Source: CAYLNK01 sp964384675
GTDB lineage: Bacteria > Acidobacteriota > Thermoanaerobaculia > UBA5066
Direction of reading: 5' to 3'
DNA: 14,563 nt
Assembly (NCBI GenBank): GCA_964384675.1
Contig: CAYLNK010000152.1
Span: 1-14,563, forward strand
The notes beneath the pieces were generated by a model. The model had not been told where the DNA came from. It ran no database searches and worked only from the letters and a program-made list of their open reading frames with translations. Below, in pieces: positions 1 through 5,603 of this stretch (positions are counted from its first letter, which is position 1; each line of letters starts with the position of its first letter). The position numbers and the translations under genes were made by a program.

Positions 1-111
1 CCGCGATCCGGGGGGCCTCCGGGACCGGCCCCCCGTGCCCCCCTGGCCGGGGAGCTCCAGGCCGCGAGGCCGGACTTCCGCGATCCGGGGGGGCCTCCGG
101 GACCGGCCCCC
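1..111. repeat. Two copies of a 34-bp hairpin-forming direct repeat
   Basis: Copy 1 spans 1-34 and copy 2 spans 78-111. They differ by one G in the G-run and by one base at the 3' end. Each contains an inverted repeat: GGGGGGCC at 10-17 against GGCCCCCC at 27-34, and GGGGGCC at 89-95 against GGCCCCC at 105-111, both with the loop TCCGGGACC. They could be transcription terminators of a gene to the left, but there is no T-run after either stem. They could also be a small intergenic repeat family. Frame 1 is open from base 1 to a TAG at 151-153 and would read Pro/Gly/Ala-rich, so this may be the tail of an upstream protein. All three forward frames are open here, so that reading is not secure. 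Confidence 0.6.
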
Positions 112-150
112 ACGCCTCCGGGTCGCACCGCTCCGGGGTCCCTCCTTCGA

Positions 151-156
151 TAGAAT
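151..156 (+). promoter_or_regulatory. Possible -10 box (TAGAAT) upstream of the response regulator
   Basis: TAGAAT lies 11 bases before the ATG at 168, in otherwise extremely GC-rich sequence. If it acts as a -10 box, the transcript would begin only a few bases before the start codon, giving a nearly leaderless mRNA. No Shine-Dalgarno sequence precedes this ATG, which fits that idea. I see no convincing -35 box 16-18 bases upstream. The call is tentative. Confidence 0.3.
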
Positions 157-167
157 CCGGCGCTCGG

Positions 168-866
168 ATGAGTGAGGTTCCTCGGCTCCTCGTCGTCGAC
201 GACGACGACCTCGTCCTGAGCGTACTGGAGGCGACGTTCGCCTCGCAGGGGTGGCAGGTCGTGGCGATGACGAGCGTCGCCGCGGCGCTCCAGGCGGCGG
301 CGCGCGAGCCGTTCGACCTGATCGTCCTCGACATCATGCTCCCGGACGGCAACGGGATCGCGTGCTGCCGGGAGATCCGGGCCCTCACCGACCGTCCGAT
401 CGTCATGCTGACGGCGCGCCAATCGACCGCCGAGAAGGTCGAGGCGCTCGACGCGGGCGCGGACGACTACGTCGTGAAGCCGTTCGACCCCGACGAGCTC
501 TCGGCCCGGGTCCGTGCCCAGCTCCGGCGGGCCGAGACGCGCCGCAGTCCGGCCGGCGGCCCGCTCACCGTCAAGGTCGGGCCCCTCTTCCTGGACCGTG
601 TCCGGAAGGACGCGACGCTCGGAGGGGCGCCCCTCGGGCTATCCCAGCGAGAGTTCGAGGTGCTTTTCCAGCTCGGCCAGACGCCCGGTCAGGCCGTCCG
701 GAAGGAGCGGCTCCTCCAGGCGATCTGGGGCGAGGACGACGACGTGAGCGACAAGCTCCTCGCGGTCACGATCCACAGGCTGCGCCAGAAGCTCGAGAGC
801 GACCCGATGTCGCCCGCACGTCTGGTGACCGTGCGGGGATTCGGCTATCGCCTGAACCCCGACTGA
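168..866 (+). CDS. OmpR/PhoB-family response regulator
   Basis: This is a two-component response regulator of 232 residues, the normal length for the family. The receiver domain (about 5-118) shows the acidic cluster D11-D14, the phospho-acceptor D55 within LIVLDIMLPDGNG, the switch residue T82, and K104 in VKPF. A winged-helix DNA-binding domain (about 135-230) ends in the typical VTVRGFGYRL motif. On phosphorylation of D55 it should bind DNA and control transcription in the cytoplasm. No partner histidine kinase gene is adjacent: the right neighbour is a convergent dehydrogenase only 6 bases away, and the only kinase in the window is 10 kb off. It may pair with a gene left of the window or be an orphan. 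The target genes cannot be inferred. ATG 168 is chosen because the receiver fold begins right after it. Confidence 0.95.
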   Translation: MSEVPRLLVVDDDDLVLSVLEATFASQGWQVVAMTSVAAALQAAAREPFDLIVLDIMLPDGNGIACCREIRALTDRPIVMLTARQSTAEKVEALDAGADDYVVKPFDPDELSARVRAQLRRAETRRSPAGGPLTVKVGPLFLDRVRKDATLGGAPLGLSQREFEVLFQLGQTPGQAVRKERLLQAIWGEDDDVSDKLLAVTIHRLRQKLESDPMSPARLVTVRGFGYRLNPD

Positions 867-872
867 GGGCGC

Positions 873-1583
873 CTACGGGTTGGTCTGCCAGATCTCCAGA
901 GAGGTCGTCATGGCACGCCCCTCCATCGAGACCGCGGCGACGATCGCGCTGGCCACGTCCTCGGGCTGGATCGCCTTCGAGAGGTCGTGGCCCGGCATCC
1001 CGCGCGCGATCATGTCGGTCGCGACCGTCGACGGGAAGACGCAGGTGACGCGCACGTCGAACGCCCGTGCCTCGTAACGCATCGCCTCGGAAAGGCCCGC
1101 CACCCCGAACTTCGACGCGCAGTACGCGCCGCCTCCCGCGAATCCGCGCTTGCCCGCCGTCGAGGCGATGTTGACGATGTGGCCGCTGCGCCGGCTCTTC
1201 ATCCCCGGAAGGAGCGCACGGGACATCAGGAACGGGCCCTTGAGGTTCACGTCGAGCACGCGGTCGAAGACCAGGGCGTCGCACTTGTCGATCGGCGCGA
1301 TCGCGAAGATCCCCGCGTTGTTGATCAGGACGTCGACCGGACCGAGCTGCTGCTCGGCCGCAGCGACGCAGCGGGCCACGCTCCCCTCGTCGCTCACGTC
1401 GCCGGGGAGGATCACGGTCTTGACGCCGAGCGGCTTGATCTCCTTGAGGGTCTCCAGCAGGTTCTTCTTGGTCTTGCCCATCAGGGCGACGTGAGCGCCC
1501 GCCCGGGCGAAGGCGATCGCGGTGGCCCGACCGATACCCCGGCCGGCGCCGGTGACGAGGACGACGCGGTTCTGCAGCAGCAT
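873..1583 (-). CDS. Classical short-chain dehydrogenase/reductase (SDR)
   Basis: A 236-residue NAD(P)-dependent oxidoreductase of the classical SDR family, FabG-like in size. Visible motifs are the Rossmann dinucleotide site TGAGRGIG (11-18), NNAG (88-91), and the catalytic tetrad N113, S141, Y154, K158 (YxxxK within AYCASK). All key residues are present, so it should be active. The substrate cannot be told from sequence; a 3-oxoacyl or simple alcohol/ketone substrate is typical. An in-frame extension upstream exists, but ATG 1583 is preferred: it follows a strong Shine-Dalgarno GGAGGA (1593-1588) at ideal spacing, and the Rossmann strand starts at residue 6. It is convergent with the response regulator (6-base gap) and divergent from the cyclase gene (85-base gap). 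No neighbour suggests a pathway. Confidence 0.95.
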   Translation of the reverse strand: MLLQNRVVLVTGAGRGIGRATAIAFARAGAHVALMGKTKKNLLETLKEIKPLGVKTVILPGDVSDEGSVARCVAAAEQQLGPVDVLINNAGIFAIAPIDKCDALVFDRVLDVNLKGPFLMSRALLPGMKSRRSGHIVNIASTAGKRGFAGGGAYCASKFGVAGLSEAMRYEARAFDVRVTCVFPSTVATDMIARGMPGHDLSKAIQPEDVASAIVAAVSMEGRAMTTSLEIWQTNP

Positions 1584-1603
1584 GGCTTCCTCCGGACGCT
1601 TCG

Positions 1604-1609
1604 ATTCTA
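1604..1609 (-). promoter_or_regulatory. Possible -10 box (TAGAAT) for the SDR gene
   Basis: On the minus strand TAGAAT sits 20 bases before the SDR start codon and just upstream of its Shine-Dalgarno sequence. It would give a leader of about 14 bases. It is the same hexamer, followed by C, as that found before the response regulator. No clear -35 box is seen. Confidence 0.3.
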
Positions 1610-1668
1610 CGGCGAGGCCCCGGCCGCCGAGCGGAGCCGGACCGTTGCCTGCAAGCGCGAATAGGACC

Positions 1669-3459
1669 ATGCTGAAGGGGATGCTCCCGAGGGCACCGTT
1701 CGCCGGCAGCCTCGTGCTGCTCCTCGTCACGGCCGTGCCGTGTCGCGGGGCGGCTCCGGATACGTCCGCGGGGGTCGTCCACGTCGACCGGGTTCCGTGG
1801 AGCCTCGCGGGCACCTGGGAGCTCGCGCTCGGAGATCCCCTCACCGGCGTCGACGGCCTCGACACGCTCCGATTCGAGCCGGTCCGTGTGCCGGGCGCCT
1901 GGCAGGACTCGGGCATCCCGGGCCACGGGGTCGGCTGGTACCGCACCCTCTTCGAGCTCGACCCTTCCGTCTCGGGCCTGACCCTCGCTCTGGCGATCGA
2001 GCAGATCCGGGACGCCGACGAGGTGTACCTCGACGGCCAGCTCGTGGGCCGCACCGGCGGCTTCCCGCCGCGCTACGAGAAGGCGACGCTGATCGACCGG
2101 GTCTACGAGCTGCCCACCCACGTCACGACCCGCCCGGGCCCGCATCTCCTGGCGATCCGCGTCTACAACCCGGGCCCGAGGGCCGGGGGGCTGACGGGGG
2201 AGCCGTTCCTCGACACGGTGGCGTCCGCCTTCTGGAAGCGGACCGGGCGCGAGGCTCCGCGCGCCCTCCTGGCGGCGGCGATCGGCTGTCTCGGCCTCTT
2301 CTCGCTCTTCTTCTACCTGCGGGCCCGGGAGCAGGTCGATTTCCTCTACTACTTCCTCTACACGACGGGGATCGCGGTCTACCTGGCGACCTGGCACTCC
2401 GTCTGGGCCGAGACGGGGATCTCCCTCTCGCTCCTCTTCCGGGTCAACTGCGCGCTCGCGTTCGTCCTCTTCTCCCTCTACCTCCTCTTCTTCGACACGT
2501 TCTTCGGGCGGGCCATCAGCCGCTTCCACCTGGCCCTCCACCTGGTCCAGATCGGCCTCGTCCTCTCGTGCCTCTTCTGGCCCCGCGTCGACGACCTCTA
2601 CCACCTCCTCGGCCTGGGCTACGTCGCGATCGTCTCGGGGAGCGTCGAGACGCTCGGGTGCCTGGTGCGGGACACGCGCCGTCGCGTTCCGTACGCCCGG
2701 CCGGTCCTCGTCGTGAGCGTGCTCCTGTTCCTGGCCGTCCTCCACGACATGGCGCAGGACCTGCGCCTCCTCGGCAGGACCGGGAACTTCCGTCTCTTCG
2801 CTCCGGTCTTCCTGCTCTTCACCCTCGTCTTCCTGGCGGTGGCGGCCGACCGCTTCGCGCGGATGCGGGTCGCGGCGTCGACCGATCCGCTCACCGGCCT
2901 CTCCAACCGCACGGTCCTGTTCGAGCGGATCAACCTGGAGATCGCGCGGGCGCGGCGCCACCAGCACTCCGTGGCGCTGGCGGTCTGCGACCTCGACCTC
3001 TTCAAGTCGTTCAACGACCGGTTCGGGCACGTGGCGGGCGACCGGCTCCTCGTCGCGGTCGCCGAGGCGCTCCGGGCCTCCATCCGGGACACCGACCTCG
3101 CCGTCCGGTACGGGGGCGAGGAGTTCATCGTGCTCCTTCCCGAGGCGAACGCGCTGGACGCCATGACGTGCCTCGAGCGGGTCCGCAAGGCGGTGTCGTC
3201 GGTGGTGGTCCCCGGTGTGCCCGAGGGGCGCACCATCTCGATCGGCCTCGCGGTCTTCGACCCGCAGATCTCCGCCGCGGTCTCGGTGACCGCGTTCCTG
3301 CGCCAGGCGGACGGCGCGCTCTACCAGGCCAAGTCGCAGGGCCGGGACCGCATCGTGGTGGCCGAGGGGAACCCGCCGTCCAGCTCGGGCAAGTACGTCC
3401 TGGACTCGGCGTTCCGCCGCAAGCGGAGCTCGGCGTCGGTGCCGGCACAGAAGGGGTGA
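1669..3459 (+). CDS. Membrane diguanylate cyclase with 7TMR-DISM sensor
   Basis: A 596-residue inner-membrane enzyme predicted to make cyclic di-GMP from two GTP in response to an extracytoplasmic ligand. In order it has: a signal peptide (about 1-25); a periplasmic jelly-roll sensor domain (about 26-190) resembling the carbohydrate-binding DISMED2 type and containing the segment VPGAWQDSG; seven clear hydrophobic helices (about 198-398), the 7TMR-DISM core; and a cytoplasmic GGDEF domain (about 405-575). The active site reads GGEEF (482-486), and an RxxD inhibitory site (RDTD, 473-476) lies five residues before it. The enzyme should therefore be catalytically competent and subject to product feedback. 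The ligand is unknown. The frame is open further upstream, but ATG 1669 begins the signal peptide and has AGGA just before it; ATG 1681 is a possible alternative. The RidA-family gene follows after four bases, so the two are probably co-transcribed. Confidence 0.93.
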   Translation: MLKGMLPRAPFAGSLVLLLVTAVPCRGAAPDTSAGVVHVDRVPWSLAGTWELALGDPLTGVDGLDTLRFEPVRVPGAWQDSGIPGHGVGWYRTLFELDPSVSGLTLALAIEQIRDADEVYLDGQLVGRTGGFPPRYEKATLIDRVYELPTHVTTRPGPHLLAIRVYNPGPRAGGLTGEPFLDTVASAFWKRTGREAPRALLAAAIGCLGLFSLFFYLRAREQVDFLYYFLYTTGIAVYLATWHSVWAETGISLSLLFRVNCALAFVLFSLYLLFFDTFFGRAISRFHLALHLVQIGLVLSCLFWPRVDDLYHLLGLGYVAIVSGSVETLGCLVRDTRRRVPYARPVLVVSVLLFLAVLHDMAQDLRLLGRTGNFRLFAPVFLLFTLVFLAVAADRFARMRVAASTDPLTGLSNRTVLFERINLEIARARRHQHSVALAVCDLDLFKSFNDRFGHVAGDRLLVAVAEALRASIRDTDLAVRYGGEEFIVLLPEANALDAMTCLERVRKAVSSVVVPGVPEGRTISIGLAVFDPQISAAVSVTAFLRQADGALYQAKSQGRDRIVVAEGNPPSSSGKYVLDSAFRRKRSSASVPAQKG

Positions 3460-3463
3460 GGGG

Positions 3464-3901
3464 ATGCAGCGCGAGCGGATCGTGACCGACAACCCGTGGG
3501 AACGGCACTACGGATACGCCCGGGCCGTGAGGGCCGGCTCCTTCGTGGCCGTATCGGGCACGGTGGCGGCGGGCGGCGACGGACGGGCGTCCGGCCCGGA
3601 TGCCTACACGCAGACGGTCGAGATCTTCGCCCGCCTCGCCCGGACGCTCGAGCGCGTGGACGGCGGCCTGTCGGACATCGTTCGCCTGCGGGTCTACTTC
3701 GCGGAGCCGTCCGTGGCCGACGGCTTCACGAAGGCGCTGAACGAGGCGTTCCCCGAGGGCGCGCCGGCGCTGACCGCGGTGCGCGTGCCGGCGCTGGTGG
3801 CCCCGGAATTCCTGCTGGAGATCGAGGCCGAGGCGGTCCTCTCGCACGCGGTGCCGGCCGCGCGGCGGTCCGCGGACGACGACGTCGAGACGGCGGACTG
3901 A
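3464..3901 (+). CDS. RidA/YjgF/UK114-family protein
   Basis: A 145-residue cytosolic protein of the RidA family, which forms trimers and in its best-known members hydrolyses reactive enamine/imine intermediates to ketoacids. The N-terminal YARAVRAGSFVAVSG segment and the C-terminal core are characteristic. The imine-deaminase arginine has an apparent equivalent in R107 (within TAVRVPAL), and the conserved acidic residue in E119 (FLLEIEAEA). The last 20 residues, rich in Arg, Asp and Ser, extend past the usual fold. Many RidA relatives outside the archetype have unknown roles, so deaminase activity is only likely. The gene starts four bases after the cyclase stop, with GAGGGG overlapping the gap, which implies coupled translation. 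A functional link to cyclic di-GMP is not established. Confidence 0.9.
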   Translation: MQRERIVTDNPWERHYGYARAVRAGSFVAVSGTVAAGGDGRASGPDAYTQTVEIFARLARTLERVDGGLSDIVRLRVYFAEPSVADGFTKALNEAFPEGAPALTAVRVPALVAPEFLLEIEAEAVLSHAVPAARRSADDDVETAD

Positions 3902-3961
3902 GAGACCCGGAGAGCCCCCCCCACCCGGTCCGGTGAGATGATGCAGGCACCCGAGCTTCCC

Positions 3962-3968
3962 AGGAGGT
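3962..3968 (+). promoter_or_regulatory. Strong ribosome binding site (AGGAGGT)
   Basis: A near-perfect anti-16S match ending 7 bases before ATG 3976. It fixes the start of the cysteine-rich gene at 3976 rather than at the in-frame GTG at 3967, which overlaps the site itself. It is the strongest ribosome binding site in the window and suggests high expression of the secreted protein. Confidence 0.85.
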
Positions 3969-3975
3969 GCCGCCG

Positions 3976-5157
3976 ATGCGTTCCCGCAAGGATCGGATGC
4001 TCAGCTGTTTCGTCCTCGTGGCCCTCGTCGGCACGTCGGGAACCGCTTCGGCCAAGCTCTTCGGCCGGATCCGGGAGCGGCTCCGGGACCGCATCGACGC
4101 GAGCGTCGACAAGCTCCGGAAGGAGCTGGACACGCTGCGTGGCCCCGGGAGCTGTCCCGACGAGTTCCGGGCGGCCCTCGGCAGGGCGCTCGACGCGCGC
4201 AAGGCCTGTCTCGTCGACGCTCCTCCCGGCAGCCCGCTGGACGGCTTCGAGAAGCTCTCGGAGAAGCAGGCCGAGGCGTTCTGCGGCAAGCGGAACGACC
4301 GGGAGTGCGAGGACCACGTCCTCGACCAGCAGCAGGATTTCTGCCGGGACAGGACCGCGCAGCTGCTCGCCGTCGCCACGAAGAAGAGAGCCCAGTGCGC
4401 GGGTGAGACCGCGAAGCGGTTCGGGGGCAAGGTCCGGGACCGGGTGAAGGACAGGGTGGAGCAGACGGTCGAGAACCTGAGGAAACGGATCGGGGCGCTC
4501 GACGCCGCGCTCCCCGACCGGCCATGCGCCCGGGAGTTCGGGGCCGCCCTGAAGGACGCCCTGGACGCCCAGAGGCAGTGCTTCAACGACCCGCCTGCGG
4601 GAAGCCCGATCGACCGGTTCGAGAAGCTCACCGACGCCGAGCAGGACGCGCAGTGCGGCAAGCGGACGGACGTCGAGTGCCTGGAGGTCGTCCTCCTGGT
4701 CCAGCAGGAGGCGTTCTGCGCCCAGCGGAACGCGTCGCTCGTGAAGCAGGCGACCGAGAAGCGGATCGCCTGCTCCGCCGAGGCCGTCAAGCGGTTCCCC
4801 GGGAAGGTCCGCGAGCGGGTCAGGCAAGGGGTCGAGAGCCGCGTCGAGGCGTTCCGGCAGCGCATCGACAACGTCCGGGCGACGGGGAAGTGCGCGGACG
4901 AGCTGGTGGCCGCGGTGGCCGAGGCCGTGGCCACCAAGCGGAAGTGCCTGACCGATCCGCCCCCGGGGAGCCCGATCGGCAAGTTCGAGAGGCTCTCGGA
5001 AGAGGAGGCCGACGCGTTCTGCGGCCGCCGGACCGACCAGCAGTGTCTCGTCTTCCTCCTGGACGAGCAGGAGAAGTTCTGCGCGCCGGGGCTCGCCGGG
5101 CGCGTCGACGCCGTCGTGGCCAAGCAGCAGGAGTGCAAGAAGAGGGAGTCGAAGTAG
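3976..5157 (+). CDS. Secreted protein with three tandem six-cysteine modules
   Basis: A 393-residue protein of a family I do not recognise. Residues 1-26 form a signal peptide ending in TASA, so it should be exported. The mature part is three consecutive repeats (about 27-146, 147-271, 272-393). Each repeat starts with a highly charged, Arg-rich amphipathic helix (for example KRFPGKVRERVRQ) and carries six cysteines: 60/78/103/111/123/141, 184/202/227/235/248/266, and 306/324/349/357/369/387. Spacings are 18-25-8-12-18, with 13 instead of 12 in repeat 2. A shared signature DPPxGSPIxxFExL precedes the third cysteine, and CGxRxDxxC spans the third and fourth. The even cysteine number and export suggest three disulfides per module. 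No enzymatic motif, haem-binding CxxCH or membrane anchor is visible. C11 lies inside the signal peptide and is not a lipobox. The gene follows RidA by 74 bases and has its own strong ribosome binding site. Function unknown. Confidence 0.9.
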   Translation: MRSRKDRMLSCFVLVALVGTSGTASAKLFGRIRERLRDRIDASVDKLRKELDTLRGPGSCPDEFRAALGRALDARKACLVDAPPGSPLDGFEKLSEKQAEAFCGKRNDRECEDHVLDQQQDFCRDRTAQLLAVATKKRAQCAGETAKRFGGKVRDRVKDRVEQTVENLRKRIGALDAALPDRPCAREFGAALKDALDAQRQCFNDPPAGSPIDRFEKLTDAEQDAQCGKRTDVECLEVVLLVQQEAFCAQRNASLVKQATEKRIACSAEAVKRFPGKVRERVRQGVESRVEAFRQRIDNVRATGKCADELVAAVAEAVATKRKCLTDPPPGSPIGKFERLSEEEADAFCGRRTDQQCLVFLLDEQEKFCAPGLAGRVDAVVAKQQECKKRESK

Positions 5158-5160
5158 CGC

Positions 5161-5177
5161 CCCGCGGTCCTCGCGGG
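5161..5177 (+). terminator. Possible hairpin terminator after the cysteine-rich gene
   Basis: CCCGCG (5161-5166) and CGCGGG (5172-5177) can pair around a five-base loop, starting four bases after the stop codon. No T-run follows, so intrinsic termination would be weak. The larger palindromes at 5271-5603 may do this job instead. Confidence 0.3.
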
Positions 5178-5270
5178 CGAGGCGGACGCGAGGAACTTTC
5201 GTCGGCGCCGGCCACGATGGGGCGCTCCTGAAGACCTACGCCGGCCGGGTCCTCGCGACACGAACCGCTA

Positions 5271-5436
5271 GTGGCGTGTTAGCGAGGAAGGCGAAGTGGA
5301 TGCGACGGCGATCGGCGCCGAGAGCCAGGCGCGCAGACCGAGGGCTGAAGTGGGCTCTTCGCCGAGCGTCTGCGCAACGCCGCTATCGGCGTCGAGGGCC
5401 GAGCAGGCGCTTTCGGATTCTTCGCTAACACGCCAC
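5271..5436. repeat. 166-bp palindromic element, copy 1
   Basis: Bounded by a perfect 15-bp inverted repeat, GTGGCGTGTTAGCGA at 5271-5285 against its complement at 5422-5436. Pairing continues inward to about 26 bp with two mismatches and two wobbles. Inside are a perfect 8-bp stem GCGCAGAC/GTCTGCGC (5331-5338, 5368-5375) and an apical stem GGC-t-GAAG/CTTC-GCC (5343-5350, 5357-5363) with loop TGGGCT. It shares with copy 2 the 15-base block AGTGGATGCGACGGC (here 5295-5309) and shorter blocks such as GCGCAACGCC and GCAGGCGCT. It has no coding capacity I would credit. It could be a non-autonomous mobile (MITE-like) element, a structured RNA, or a bidirectional terminator between convergent genes. 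Confidence 0.85.
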
Positions 5437-5437
5437 C

Positions 5438-5603
5438 AGTTGCTTGTAACGGTTGTAAGCGACAGTGGATGCGACGGCTATCGGCTGGCGATGGCAAGGC
5501 GCGCCGACACAGGCTGTAGTTGGCTCTACGCCCAGTCGGCGCAACGCCGCCAGCGCCGCTGAGAGCCGGGCAGGCGCTGTCGATTCAGCCGTTACATGCA
5601 ACT
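5438..5603. repeat. 166-bp palindromic element, copy 2
   Basis: Directly follows copy 1 after one base, in the same orientation and with the same length. Its outer arms (5438-5464 and 5578-5603) form a long imperfect stem, beginning AGTTGC/GCAACT. The inner stem is GCGCCGAC/GTCGGCGC (5501-5508, 5535-5542). The apical stem is GGC-t-GTAG/CTAC-GCC (5512-5519, 5526-5532) with loop TTGGCT. Relative to copy 1, several paired positions have changed on both sides so that pairing is kept. Its right edge overlaps two bases of the sulfatase stop codon (5602-5604). No target-site duplication is obvious. Identity is unknown. Confidence 0.85.

Noticed and set aside
766..3492. Very long open frame antisense to the SDR, cyclase and regulator genes
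   Set aside because: It reads as Arg/Glu/Asp/Pro-rich low-complexity sequence with no domain motifs, as expected for the antisense of high-GC coding sequence. The opposite-strand genes have clear catalytic motifs.
3915..3922. Run of eight C bases between the RidA and cysteine-rich genes as a phase-variation tract
   Set aside because: It lies in a non-coding gap, is not positioned between recognisable promoter elements, and such runs are expected at this GC content.
5296..5562. A small protein of about 88 codons across the palindromic elements
   Set aside because: The frame crosses both repeats, the composition follows the stems, and there is no ribosome binding site. The covariation is explained by structure, not by codons.
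5271..5603. Integron attC sites or cassette recombination sites
   Set aside because: attC sites run from RYYYAAC on the left to GTTRRRY on the right. Here the order is reversed (GTTA on the left, TAAC on the right) and the consensus bases do not match. No integrase gene or cassette array is present.
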